The notes under the pieces: generated by a model
Told to the model about the DNA's origin: nothing
Databases searched by the model: none
The model's input: the letters and a program-made list of their open reading frames with translations, nothing else
Made by a program: the position numbers and the translations under genes
NCBI GenBank assembly: GCA_940337035.1
Contig: OW679200.1
Span: forward strand, 19,075,090 to 19,139,089
Reading direction: 5' to 3'
From: Agriotes lineatus
Taxonomy: Eukaryota > Arthropoda > Insecta > Coleoptera > Elateridae
Length of the DNA: 64,000 nucleotides
Part shown: positions 10,166 to 21,150 of the stretch, in pieces
Numbering within the stretch: position 1 is the first letter of the stretch
Layout of the letters: each line of letters starts with the position of its first letter

Positions 10166-13100
10166 ATGGAGTGTAAACCTTTGCGGGCTTTGGAAGCTCC
10201 CCCAGAAATGAAGTGTTCTCGAAACATATACGAAATGAATAACGATACGATGGTTTTTCAACAAAACGACTTGTTTCCTTCTGCTTTTCCTTGTATGGAA
10301 GACATTCGAAGGCAAGGAAAACTCTGCGATGTTGTACTAAAGGTACTTGAGCAATCTTTATCACCTTCACTAATCAGTTGTAACTTTCTTAATCTTTAGG
10401 TCGATGACCAAGCATTTAGTGCTCATAAAATAGTATTAGCTTCGACAATTCCGTACTTCCATGCCATGTTTACCAACGACATGATCGAGAGCCGACAGAA
10501 CGAAATTATCATGCAAGGCATAGAGGCTAAGTAAGTTAGAAAAACTGCTTTAATGTAGCAATTTTAAGCTGGGTTATTTTTAGTTCCTTAGAAGCACTAA
10601 TAAATTTTGCATACTCGGGACGAGTACTCCTGGATAAAAATAATGTGCAAAGCATTATGATTGGTGCTTCATTCCTGCAACTAAATAAAGTTAGAGATGC
10701 TTGTGCTACTTTTTTATTAAAAAGGTAAATTCTTGCCCCAAACACTCCTGCCTTTAAACTCGATTTAACTTTCAGGCTGCATCCACAGAATGCTCTCGGG
10801 ATTAGGCAATTTGCTGACACCCTAGGGTGCACATTCCTGGTAGATTCCGCAAATAAATACATAGAGCACTGTTTCCACGAAGTTTCGCTTTCCGAGGAGT
10901 ATTTGAACCTGCCCCTGCAAGACGTTCTGAATCTGTTAACTAAAAACGAACTGCGAGTAGAAAGGTACCAAAGTAATATTAGGCTTCCTGTTACTGATTT
11001 TGTTAAGAATTTGAATGTTAGTGAGGAGCAGGTGTTTGAAGCATGCATGCGATGGGTGAAACACAGTGAAGGAAGAGCTAATGATCTACCGGTTTTGTTA
11101 TCGCAAGTGCGTCTTCCTTTACTTTCGCCTTTGTATTTAACAGATCGTGTAGCTACTGAGGAATTGATTAGAACTTCACATCAGTGCAGGTAAGTAATTA
11201 ATCTGTTGTTCAATGTGGTATAGTTACCAAGAAATTTGTATGTAATTGAATACAATATGTATTACTAAATTGATAATTTTCAGTGTGTGAAACATAAGAA
11301 TAATAATAAATCAAAAAGATTTCTTTTGGAAATATAAGAGAATGCAAGCTATGTAATAGGTCTTCGGTACAGTGAATTATTACTCGCAAATGTTAAGTTT
11401 CTATTTATTAACTTGATGAAAAATTAAATAATAAAAGTGTTTTGTTTAAAGGGAAACATTTATTGTAAGTTAAGAATGAGCAATTTGAATATCAAATATT
11501 GAATACTTATACCAATTTGAAAAACTTAATCAATAAGCAAGTTACAGTTTGTCCCAGAAATCTTTTCCCTGATGTCTAACAAGGAGAAACCGATACAAAG
11601 CATTGTAAATCATTTGTGTGATTGCTTCATACACATGCGACATCAGGGACAATATTCCTGACATTAACTGTATATGTTAATTGGGTGTTTCTAAAATAAG
11701 AGGATATACTTTGTAGAACTATTCTATAATAATCAAAAAGTTCTGATAAACCCGCGAATCTTTTCTAAGATATTAAGGTTTAAAGCTTTGATGTAGATAA
11801 TTTTAAAAAAACGCTTTATGATTTGCTGCTATCGATTTGGAAAAGATTCTTGTAGCCTCGCGGCCATTCCCATTGGGAAAATCATATCTGCTTTTTCACA
11901 AATAGAAAAATTTACCATAGCATTACCGAAACTGAATTTGACTTATTTCCATCAAATTTCTATAGCACACTCGATTGATCAACTACTTCACTAAGTAATT
12001 TTGATAACTTTATCCACATTTCCAAGCAATGTAGTCCATTCAGTCATGATTTTCCATATTTCATATTACTGTAAAAGTGATCCACGTTAAAAGTTTTATA
12101 CAAATACATACATAATTATAAGGTAGCTTATTTTTACTGTAGGGTAAATACACGTGGCAGACGTATTGCTATATTAATTAGAAATGATATAAATTTTACA
12201 GTAAAAGATTTGGCATCAACTGGCGCAGCTGACATGTTTGAGGCAGCCTCAGTCAACATATCTTTTGGCAAGCCCACTATAAGTAAAGTCCATTTTTTTT
12301 CTATAATAATTTTCAAGGTCAACTTTCTAGGGGAGAAGTTGCATTCCTGCAGGGTCCCTAGTTTTAGTAATGTTGGTACATAGATTTTTAGTTCTTTTTT
12401 TCCACTAAAAAAAATGATTGTCATTTTGACAGATATGTCATAATTTAATATCGCTTGCTTCATTTTTGCATTTAAAATATTTCTTGGTTTTCTTGTTTTA
12501 TCCAATTTTATTGATGATGATGATGATGATGATTCCATGTTAAAAAATCTGGTGTGATACACGCACACAACTTCCTTTTACAGTGATTTTATAACTAGCC
12601 AAAAATTTGATTTAAAATGTTTTAAGCATTTGTCAAAAATTTTCATAAATTACAAATTCTGGAAAAACGGTACAAAATAGAGCGTTAGTTGAAGAGACAA
12701 ATTTTCACATATAATCTCATAAGAGCATTAATTCTTTCCGGAAATTTTTTTGAGTGCATTCCAACAACGTTGTATTAATTTGCCCGAGCGGGACGCGAGG
12801 GAAAATTAGGACGTTGTGGCAATGCACGAAAAATAATTTCCGGATATGAATTAATGCTCGAATGCAGATTCGGTAAGAAAATCGTAACGACACAAACCCT
12901 CACAGTTAGGTTGGTCTACCTAAAGTAGGTTTTTTTCCTATAAAAATTTTCAAGGTCAAAGAATTTAGGGTTTATGTTGGCATAACTTGGATTGCTTTAA
13001 AAAATATATGTTGGTAAAATTTGTTTTAGTAACTTTTTAGAACTAAAAAGTGGTGGAAAATTTAAAATCTGGCATTCAAGTTCTATGTACTTCAAAAGCT

Positions 13101-16100
13101 CTTGCTAATCTTTCATAAACGTCTTCTTTTGATATGTTAGGCTGCAGATCCAACAGTTCCTTTGCACACTTCAGAAATGCTTTGCTTACAATTAATTTTA
13201 AAAAGATTTCGTTTTTACGCGTATTCAGTTTCAAAAAAGAAAAGCTGACAATTTAATTTTAAATGTCAGAATGACACAAGTCGTTGACAGAAAAACCTGA
13301 CGAAAATAAATTTTCTATTAATTTAAAAAAAGCAGTTTTGCCAATTTTATCTTGACCTTGAAAATTTTTATAGGAAATAAACGTACTTTACAAAAAATTT
13401 CCAAGAAATTTTGTTGTCTTGGTTACGGCTCGTAAACTAATTTTTCTATTGGTCATTAATGAGTGTCGTACGATTTTCTCTAGAATTTTAAGCTGAATTC
13501 AAAAATGTAATAATATACCGGGTGTTCTATTTAAAATAAAATAAACCCATTTTAGAAGTATTCAACTGGAAAATCACCTATCTCACATCAATACACATTC
13601 AAAATGTAATAGAAATGTAAAGTTTAAAAAAAAATCGTTAGAGCCGTTTTTGAAAAAATCGAAAAAAACTGAAAAATCACAAGAGTAAACACCTACTTCC
13701 GGTAATGTGATTTTCTTCAAAAGCTTGCTGTCGCCTCTACATAGTACACAAAACTTATATATGAAGTTTCAACGCCATACCTCTTTCCGTTTTTGAGATA
13801 TTCTGTTCACAGACAGACAGACAGACACGCAGACCAATGAAAAAAAATATGTTTTTTGAGTTCAGGGGACTCTGAAACGTGAAGATCTGTTGAAAACTCA
13901 ATTTCGAATTTTTGGGGTGAATCCAATACTTCCTTTATTGTAAAAGGAAGTAATAATTTCAGAAACTAGAAAGTCGTCAGATTTTTAAAGTTATTGTAAA
14001 TTTTTATATTTTGTAAATCCAAATATATGTTCATTTTCAAACACCATCGAAGTGACAACTTATGTGACTTGATTCGCAAAGTAAAGGCGTTATCATAATT
14101 ATAATCAAAGGTAAAGGTAGTACTTTGATTAGGCATATAAAGTTGCCACTGTTCCTACTTTATCTGCCTAATCATATAAACTAACAAAATCAAACATTTT
14201 AACAATATAATTTAATTATTACTTGTGATTTTCATCCATCATAACCATGGATGAATTATTTCCAACGTATCAAAATTCTACCTCAATCTTGATTTTTTAC
14301 ATTTGTACTAAATTATTGTTTTCTAATTTTGTGACTTATTGCAGTATAAGTATTCATTTGAAAATAAAATTGTACATGTTATTCGCAATAAAAATGGCTT
14401 TATGTGCCTCAACACATAAAGCTTCTCTAAAAATATTAATTATATATAATTTTTAGTTGTTTTATGCTTTAAAACAATTGTGATATAATTTTATCAAGTA
14501 TTTTAATAGTACTCCTCTATAATGGGTAAGTTATTATTTAAACATTATTTTGAGCAATAAAACCTTGATAGTAATTTATTTACTTCTCAGTGTGTACATA
14601 TAATAAATAAATTAACAGTCGTCTGTTAGCTGACATGCAGCCCCAAATCATAATCCCCTTTGGAATCTTCACAGTTCCTTTAATGTAGTCTTTATGAAAA
14701 GCTTCTGATTTACTCCTTCTACGAGCCCTAACCACTATATATTCGGCCATTCCAATAATTTTATGTCTTTCACGTAAAAACAGAGTTTTATGATTGAACA
14801 AAAAACAATTAAGGTACAACATTTTCTTTTCGTTAAAACATAAGAGATCTTCGAAATCCTTAATCCTTAATCCGCGAATGAGGTGCCTTAATTGTTCTCC
14901 GTCCACTCATAAAATCCTGTTTTAGGTTAGTAGAGTAAAATTATTGAAATGGCCGAATATATAGTGGTTAGGACTCGTAATTCGTCTGATATGGCCTCCA
15001 ATGAAGTAATAAAAAAAAGTTAGAACTGAACACGTATGCACCAAATTGGCTGAAATACCCAAATAATTGTTTTTTGCTTAAATTCGGTCTTATCGCAACC
15101 CCCTGTGTGAACTTACGTTGACAGAAGTTCATTCCAATGACCGTCAATCGATTTAAGCATTTAAATGTTTTAATTTTTTGTGGGATTACTATTAATTTTT
15201 GATGTTTAGTTTATTATGGAAGGTTGTTCTGTTTGATGTCCTCTAATTAACCTTATATAACGGGTGTTCATAAACAGTCGTCATCCCAGTTGCTTTGAAA
15301 AACAAAATGTTATGTCTTTGATTAATTCGTGCAACACAATGAAACGTCATTGAGTACTGTCATAGCGCATTTTTTTTCAATCTTAATAGACATACGTTTC
15401 TGAAGTCAAAACCTACTGGGATGATGACTGTTTATGAACACTCGTTATAATGACCATGCCTATAAATCACCCTGTATACTTAGTAAAGAGTACGGATAAT
15501 GAAATCTAATTTTCATATAAATCGTCAGATTCTGAATCATCGTAATTTTCTTGTAGATTTATTATCAGGGGCTCTACCTATATCTCCATCACGGCATCTA
15601 ACTCCCACATTTTCTTTTCAATAGAACCCACATGGTTGCATGCATTCTGCCAATTTTCAGAGGTAACGTTTTCAATTGCTTATAAAAATAAATAGCAAGG
15701 GATCTTTTACGTACTACACATCGTAGTAACATGAGACCCACGGCTTTACATCACTTCCAAATGATGGTATTCTGTAGAGATTTTCATCCACATTTTTTTA
15801 TTTTCTGCAAAAGTTTTGACATCGTCCAATTTGAATGTTGTATTATTTGCAGCAACATAGTTCTTTACTGACACCCATATTTTCCCAATCGGGTTTAATT
15901 CTGGATAGTAAGCGGATAATCGTAGGACTACGTATGACCATGTTCGGCTAGTAATTTCTCAATCGTCTAACTTTTATGTGTAGGTTTATATAATTTTCTT
16001 TTTCCACATACTTGTTCTTGTTTCATTCAACTTAACATAAATGTTTCTTACTGATAACTATGAAGAACAATCAATGGCTGCCGTTTACTGACAGGGGATT

Positions 16101-19100
16101 TTAAACAGTTGTTGGTACCATCATCCCATCATTTAGAACCTTAGAACAGAAAATAAACAGGAAGCCGCATTTGTAAGAAATCCGTGCGACCGCGATGGGT
16201 TTTCAAAATGGCGGATGGTTGTTTCCTTTTGGCAGTGGCGTATCATATCGAGAGGGTGCATGTGCAGCAAACAATTTCAACAGTTTTATTAAGTGCACTT
16301 TACACTATGTGATTTATGGCTACATGTGAGTTTGTGTGACTTTAGTCACTGTCTGTAATTTAAATTGCTTCCTCAGATTGTGTGATTACAAATAATGACC
16401 CCATTATACGTTCCCTTCTATGCCCATGACTATTGTTGTGTACCAGTACGTATGACAAGTGACATGTTCAGAGAAATTATCTCTCTATTTGAAGTGAAAA
16501 GTAATATTAATACTTACTGATGGAATGTAATGCCCAAAGTCCTGGTATTTGGGGTCTGAGAACAGCCAAAATTAGTCTCAAACTAACTAAAACCCACAAC
16601 TGTCAAACCGGTATCACACCTCATTAGTCATACATGGGTTTTCGAAATGGCCGTATCCGTCGCCTAGATGTTACAACCAAGTTAAATGAAATGCGCCTTC
16701 CTGTCTATTTTCTGTTCTAAGTTTAGAACAGTATGGGAACTATGCAAATAATAGGTTTCATCAGTGTACACAATATTTCGGCTTTATATCAAACACGTTT
16801 TGCTGGAATCTTTCTCTTCTCTATTAGAACGTGCCTATTGTCTTGACATTTTCTCTATTGAAAACCCATTCTATGTACCAATCGCCTAAAGGAATGTAAC
16901 TTCTAAGTGAAATTAACACCCCCGTTCAATTTGTTCGACTTCGAACACAGCTTTCATTGCAGGTCTCTTTTTATGGCAAAGTTGTAGATCACGCTTCGGA
17001 TTACTTCTTCTTTAAATGGATCGACAGATGACCTGGGGCAAGGTTTAGTAATTTGTTTTCTTGGAGTAGTAAATTTTCTTCCGGCACTTTGTTAGGCTCC
17101 TTTAACAATTCACTTGTATTTAGGCCAACATCGGTTGCTTTAGTCACTCATTCTTGCAAACGACAGAGAAATTGCAGGAGTCCCACTTGATTCTTTCTTC
17201 ATAAATCTGTAGTTGATACAGATTCTTTCACGTTTTTGACTACGAATTAGTTTCTTACGGTTACCCATAATGCAGGCAGCTGTATGAATAATTAAAATCT
17301 CATTTAGAGACTACTTTACAAGTCAATATTTTATACTTAGCCTACATGTAACTCTGAAAACAGCAGTAGAAATGCACAATTTAGTCCTTGAAAATGGTGG
17401 AATGCAAGAACTAAAAAAAAACGCTATAAACTTCAACCAAATCACGGGGAACGGGTTTTAGTTTCGACGCCGCTGTCAATAATGAGATTTAGGAAGAGTC
17501 AGGCCACAGGCCTAAACATTTTCAATTACAAGCGCACAAATCTCATGCTTGGTTTTTAAGTTGGTCGATCAAAAAGTCATAAAGTGATTTAATGTCAATA
17601 TTGAATTTAGTTCTAATTAATTATAAGGGTCGCCAACTCTGATCCTTTTAGTAATTATAGTTATAATGGTTATCGAGTGACCTTTGTAATATGTTATTTG
17701 GGTTGCATAAGTCACTCTATTTGTTCGCTGCGCGAAGTATAATATCTGAGCTAAGCGTTTAAAAAAACAAATGTACAGTTGCAAAAAATTAAATATAACA
17801 AACAATTAAAATATATAACTAAGAAACCTATAAATTATAACTGAAAAATATAGAAAGAAACTAACATACTCCTATATAACAGTTGTGATATAACATATTC
17901 ATGTCTTTTATCGAGACTGTAGACAGCAAATTCTGTTTTATGTAATAAAAAATGGTTATTTTAAAGGAGTTTTTCTACGATCGTGTCAAAATGACAACCT
18001 TTTGCACAGTTTCTAGTGTCAAAAGTGACGTTTGTAGCACTCTTAATATTAGCGCCCGAATTACATCTTTTTTGCATCATGCCATTGGTGGTGTGTTTTA
18101 ATACTATGCCGTAAATTTGAATGTCAACATAACCTAGAATATCTAACACAATGTGACGGAAAAAGTGTCACCGAACTAAGTTTTTATATTTCTGTTACGA
18201 TCGTAGAAAAAATAGCGTATGATACACGTGTATAAGTGCCATTAAAGCACTAGCGACGTGAAAAGCACTCCGCTTTGCGTCTCACTTGTTTTAAAGGCGT
18301 ACTTACACACTAGTATCATAATATACTATTATATTTTCTTTTTAAAATAATTATAGAACATTTGTGTATTTTTTCTTCTATTTATTGTATCATTTCTGAT
18401 AGAGGAATTAAGTCATTCTATTAGTACAGTTTTTTTTTTAATATGGAAATGCAACTGGTGAATTGTTGGGAAACCGTTGGCAACAAGCTAAGTAAAAGGT
18501 TCAAGGTCATTCAATTCCCCCAACTGGGGGCGGGCTGGTATAGGGACCTTACGTCCCTCTTCAACCAATAACGGGAATTTCGGGATGGGTAAGAGAAAAG
18601 AGAGGTGGATAATGGAGGAGAGGCCGGGAACGGTGGAAAAGTACTGTCCCGGCATTCGCCTCAGAGAAGGTACTCTGTTGGCTCAGGAAAACCACCTAAA
18701 AACCTGAATCAAAGCAGATGGCCACAGGAATCGAACCCACGACCTCTCGAATGCTAAGCAGACATGCTAACCACTGATGTACAAAATTCTGTGGCAACAA
18801 GCATTGATTGCGTTGGTACCATATATGTAATACTTACTATATTGCTAGCGGCTATGAGTGGGAAACTCACGAAGGAAGTGAGACAGACAACCAACTCTTC
18901 AATGTATAATGGTGAGCTGTGTGCAAGCACGTCGTCCGCGCGGTGGGAAAGTGAACCAACCAAGTTTAAAATTCGCTTCTAAAGGCGGAGTTTGAATTCT
19001 CACGCATGCGCACGAGACGCGTTATACTCTTAAGTGAGATTATGTCGGCGCTATAATGTTTTCGGGCGTTCCGAGGCCCTACTAGCAATATATGTATAAT

Positions 19101-20284
19101 ACATATATGGTTGGTACATAAGAAATGTGAGGTTAGGTTTTCTGTTTACTGATTGACATATATTTACGATTAATAAGATCTCAAAGTGTCCTCACCTCCA
19201 CTTGGTTAAAATCAAATTATAAAATCACATTTCAAGTTTATAATAGCCAGAACTGCAATTTCAAATAATTAAGATGTCAACCTAACCTCACATCGCTAGT
19301 TGCAAAAATAATAACCACAAATATGTACCAACACAATTCAATCTAGTGATAATGCTCATTGCCAATGGTTTTCCTAAAATGTGGCCATTTGCATTTCCAT
19401 ATGAAAAAAAGGACTCAAAATTTTTTAAACCTTGCTAATCACTTAATTTAAAAAATTCTCATAATTTAAAATTACCATTTCTAACATTTTAGAGATCTTC
19501 TAGATGAGGCAAGGGTTTTTCACTTAATACCTGAGCGACGTCACTTGCTACAAAGTTTCAGAACAAAACCACGAGCTTGTGAGGTTAGGGGTTACATTTA
19601 TGTCGTTGGAGGACTCAATCGGCATGGTAATTTGTCAACTTTTACGAAAATACCCCATTGACGTATACGTTTTTTAAGGCGACTCTTTGAGCACTGTCGA
19701 ATATTATGATCCGCATGCCAACGAGTGGCAACTGGCCCCACCCATGTCGATGCTACGGTCACGACTGGGTGTGGCAGTTCTTAGAGGCAAGCTTTATGCA
19801 TTTGGAGGATATAATGGAAAAGATCGACTGGCCAGTGTAGAAGTTTACGACGCAGTTAAAGAAGAATGGGCCACTGTCGCACCAATGCAGTGTAAACGGA
19901 GGTGAACAACTTTGTATTTGTAACGTTGTTGCATTAATATATTTTTGTCTGTAGTGCCCTAGGTGCAACTTCATTAGGCGATTTGATTTACGTCTGTGGT
20001 GGTTATGATGGGGTCACATCGCTGAATTCAGTCGAAAGATTTCATCCACAGACAAATACATGGTCGTGTCTGGCACCTATGAATAAGTCTCGAAGTGCAG
20101 GAGCTGTCATAGCTTGTCAAGGTAAAATTGCAGGCGTGTCCATTTAATAAAATTTATACCCGTATACTTCAGGATATGTTTATGCTCTTGGGGGCCATGA
20201 TGGTCTTTCTATTTTTGACTCTGTTGAACGTTATGATCCCAATACAGACACATGGACAGAAGCAACACCAATGTTGACCAAAAG
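10166..20284 (+). CDS. KLHL18: Kelch-like protein, KLHL18 type (3' exons missing)
   Basis: BTB-BACK-kelch substrate adaptor for Cullin-3 ubiquitin ligases. Eight exons with GT..AG borders join in one frame: 10166-10342, 10400-10530, 10584-10724, 10776-11189, 19493-19626, 19679-19901, 19955-20121, 20173-20284 (1499 nt, 499 complete codons). The start is the first ATG of the frame. Exons 1-3 give the BTB domain (MEDIRRQGKLCDVVLK, then AHKIVLASTIPYFHAMFTND), exon 4 the BACK domain, and exons 5-8 four kelch repeats with GG doublets (VVGGLN, FGGYNG, VCGGYDG, LGGHDG). The fit to human KLHL18 (about 574 residues, from memory) is close over the whole length. The frame ends at a splice donor after PMLTKR, so about 75-100 residues, the last two kelch repeats, must lie in exons I could not find. 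Intron 4 is 8.3 kb and full of transposon remains; the other introns are 52-57 bp. Confidence 0.9.
11190..12133. other. KLHL18 intron 4, first part, mostly unstructured
   Basis: The intron starts with a strong donor GTAAGT at 11190. The only structure noted is an inverted pair CCCTGATGTC / GACATCAGGG near 11570-11650, which may be a decayed MITE. I see no coding exon here. Confidence 0.5.
12134..12568 (-). other. Open frame of unknown nature inside repeat DNA
   Basis: A 144-codon minus-strand frame starts with a serine run made by a (GAT)n/(TCA)n microsatellite near 12515-12532. Its middle overlaps a copy of the TIR-like sequence TTCTATAATAATTTTCAAGG, which also borders the element at 12921-13390. 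That overlap suggests transposon-derived sequence. I recognise no domain and do not claim it is expressed. Confidence 0.25.
12723..12859. mobile_element. Palindromic MITE
   Basis: GAGCATTAATTC...CCGGAAAT at the left is mirrored by ATTTCCGG...GAATTAATGCTC at the right. An inner pair, GTGCATTCCAACAACGT / ACGTTGTGGCAATGCAC, continues the palindrome. The centre is GC-rich (GCCCGAGCGGGACGCGAGG). It sits inside the element at 12538-13952. Confidence 0.75.
12921..13390. mobile_element. TIR element, about 470 bp
   Basis: TAAAGTAGG..TTTCCTATAAAAATTTTCAAGGTCAA at 12921-12957 is matched by its complement at about 13350-13390, with two or three mismatches over about 37 bp. Inside, on the minus strand, 13076-13193 reads as an open stretch (VSKAFLKCAKELLDLQPN, then ISKEDVYERLARAF, then a stop). 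This looks like a decayed coding remnant, but I cannot assign it. A third copy of the TIR lies alone at about 12286-12325. Confidence 0.6.
14580..14906 (-). pseudogene. Tc1-like transposase fragment
   Basis: The frame contains a basic stretch and then FHKDYIKGTVKIPKGIMIWG followed by CMSAN. This is the block around the second catalytic Asp region of Tc1/mariner transposases (..VKxPxxxMvWGxxS..). The N- and C-terminal regions are missing. A 44-bp inverted copy of part of it (14719-14762) lies at 14935-14980, reading MAEYIVVRTR on the plus strand, so the locus has been rearranged. It lies in KLHL18 intron 4, antisense to the gene. Confidence 0.6.
15257..15450. mobile_element. MITE, 35-bp TIRs
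   Basis: TTATAACGGGTGTTCATAAA (from about 15257) and its near-complement ending at 15450 extend inward through ACAGTCGTCATCCCAG / CTGGGATGATGACTGT, with two mismatches. The element is about 195 bp, AT-rich inside, and has no coding capacity. The TATAA flank is compatible with a TA target. Confidence 0.8.
15700..15800 (-). mobile_element. SINE body fragment
   Basis: The complement of this stretch matches the body of the SINE at 24934-25243, including CCATCATT..GAAGTGATGTAA, CGTGGGTC and CATGTTACTACGATGTGTAG. The tRNA-like head is absent. It is embedded in the decayed transposase region, so it inserted there or was carried along with it. Confidence 0.7.
15800..17272 (-). pseudogene. Decayed IS630/Tc1/mariner-type transposase
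   Basis: Read on the complement from 17272: an N-terminal basic stretch (GNRKKLIRSQKRERI), a region ending VLIEKRKIPAKRV, then a block around CTLMKP where family members have an Asp-Glu motif, and finally near 15820-15960 the C-terminal block YYPELNPIGKIWVSVKNYVA with NNTTFKLDDVK. The last block is the conserved catalytic region (Y.P.LNPIE.IW..VK.YV) of a widespread insect transposase family. The frame is broken by many stops and by the insertion at 16140-16721. It is non-functional and antisense to KLHL18. Confidence 0.75.
16140..16721. mobile_element. hAT-like non-autonomous element with 8-bp TSD
   Basis: The ends are CTTAGAACAGAAAATAAACA (16140 on) and TGTCTATTTTCTGTTCTAAG (to 16721), inverted with one mismatch and extending inward through GGAAG..GC. 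The flanks carry a perfect 8-bp direct repeat, TTTAGAAC, at 16132-16139 and 16722-16729. Eight base pairs is the target size of hAT-type and some related transposases. The element interrupts the transposase remnant at 15800-17272. It has no transposase of its own. Confidence 0.75.
17970..18211. mobile_element. MITE with TTTTTCTACGATCGT ends
   Basis: TTTTTCTACGATCGT at 17970-17984 and its exact complement at 18197-18211 bound a 242-bp AT-rich element without coding capacity. A related element with diverged ends (TTTTTTCTACAACCGTGTC) occurs at about 62049-62232. Confidence 0.75.
18433..19410. mobile_element. TIR element containing a nested SINE
   Basis: TTTTTTTNATATGGAAATGCAA at 18433-18454, continuing through GGAAACCGTTGGCAA, is matched by the complement at about 19360-19410 with a few mismatches over roughly 50 bp. 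The SINE at 18489-18791 inserted just inside the left TIR. No transposase frame is seen; the remainder is AT-rich and includes an inverted GTGAGGTTAGG / CCTAACCTCAC pair (19126-19292). Confidence 0.6.
18489..18791 (-). mobile_element. tRNA-derived SINE with 11-bp TSD
   Basis: On the complement, the head reads CAGTGGTTAGCATGTCTGC (A-box-like) and GGGTTCGATTCCTGTGGCC (B box GGTTCGANTCC), as in a tRNA-derived pol III promoter. A body of about 230 bp follows toward 18489. It is flanked by a perfect direct repeat, TGGCAACAAGC, at 18478-18488 and 18792-18802. This is a different SINE family from the one at 24934-25243. Confidence 0.85.
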
Positions 20285-20689
20285 GTGAGTTTTTGTGCAA
20301 TATATTTTTGACACGCCATAAAACATCGTAAAATTTTTTAATTAAAATTTATATTACCAAAATAATATTTGTAATATGTTGTTAAAGCAACTTTCTTCCC
20401 TCATTTTGTAATGATTAATGCAACTGATTGTTTCAACAAAAATTACCTGCACTATACTTTAGTGTTGAATTAGAAGATTTGTTTTTATCAATAATTGTAA
20501 ATTCAGAGACAAAGCAGACAAGATCTGGATAGAGAGATTTTAAGGGGGTAGGAGTAGGAAGAAAAAATGAAAATGCCAATGGCAGAAACACTATCAGAAA
20601 CGATATGGTAAATTTAAAAAAGTAGTTAATACCTTCTTTGAGGGACGGAAAGGCACTAGGTGGTCCTGGTAGGCAATAGGTTTTTCAAC

Positions 20690-20947
20690 TATCGAGAGAT
20701 CCAAAAAAAACTGTTCCTCAGCGGGCTGTGGAAATTCAACGTATGAATAATATGTTGGTGACACTGTACGTCAATGTCAAATTCGAGGTTAGCAGGTTAG
20801 GATTTGCGTCATTTTGTGTCATAACTGACGAAAAACCTAACCTGATAACCTCGAATTTGACATTGACGTACAGTGTCACCAACATATTATTCATACGTTG
20901 AATTTCCACAGCTCGCTGAGGAACAGTTTTTTTTGGATCTCTCGATA
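20690..20947. mobile_element. Foldback palindrome (copy c of the shared core)
   Basis: This is an almost perfect 258-bp palindrome running from TATCGAGAGATCC to its complement. The core (GTTGGTGACACTGTACGTC, TGTCAAATTCGAGGTTAGC) matches the other copies. The outer arms, with GAACAGTTTTTTTTGGATCT and GAAATTCAACGTATG, do not. The palindrome centre lies near 20818. It follows the last recognised KLHL18 exon by about 400 bp, so it is probably in the next intron. Confidence 0.85.
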
Positions 20948-20996
20948 TAAAATGATACATAATATAGCTTTGAAGCAAAAGAAAGGGGAGTTAGAA

Positions 20997-21150
20997 GTAT
21001 TATTTATTTATTTATTTATTTATTTAGTACTCAGCCAACAGCCGTTAGGCCAATTATAGGCGTCGCTGTATATTTATAGATTATATAGTGTTTGACACGG
21101 CAATTAAATATGCCACACATGATATAAAAGTAATGAGAGGGGCAGACCCA
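20997..21150 (-). mobile_element. LINE 3' end with (TAAA)n tail
   Basis: On the complement the sequence runs GGCCTAACGGCTGTTGGCTG into AGTACT and then a run of TAAA units (21000-21026). Short tandem tails of this kind end many non-LTR elements. No coding part is attached, so this is a strongly 5'-truncated copy. Confidence 0.45.

Larger units (their letters stand above)
12538..13952 (-). mobile_element. Element with ACTTCCTTTTAC ends, interrupted
   Basis: One end (12540-12590) reads AATCTGGTGTGATACACGC followed by ACAACTTCCTTTTACAG. The other end (13927-13952) is the near-palindrome TACTTCCTTTATTGTAAAAGG. The inner part includes a (CAGA)n tract near 13810 and a stretch reading GATCTTCACG on the complement. 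The same sequence occurs in opposite orientation at 23489-24341, which defines the limits. This copy is split by the palindrome at 12723-12859 and the TIR element at 12921-13390. No transposase frame was seen. Confidence 0.6.
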
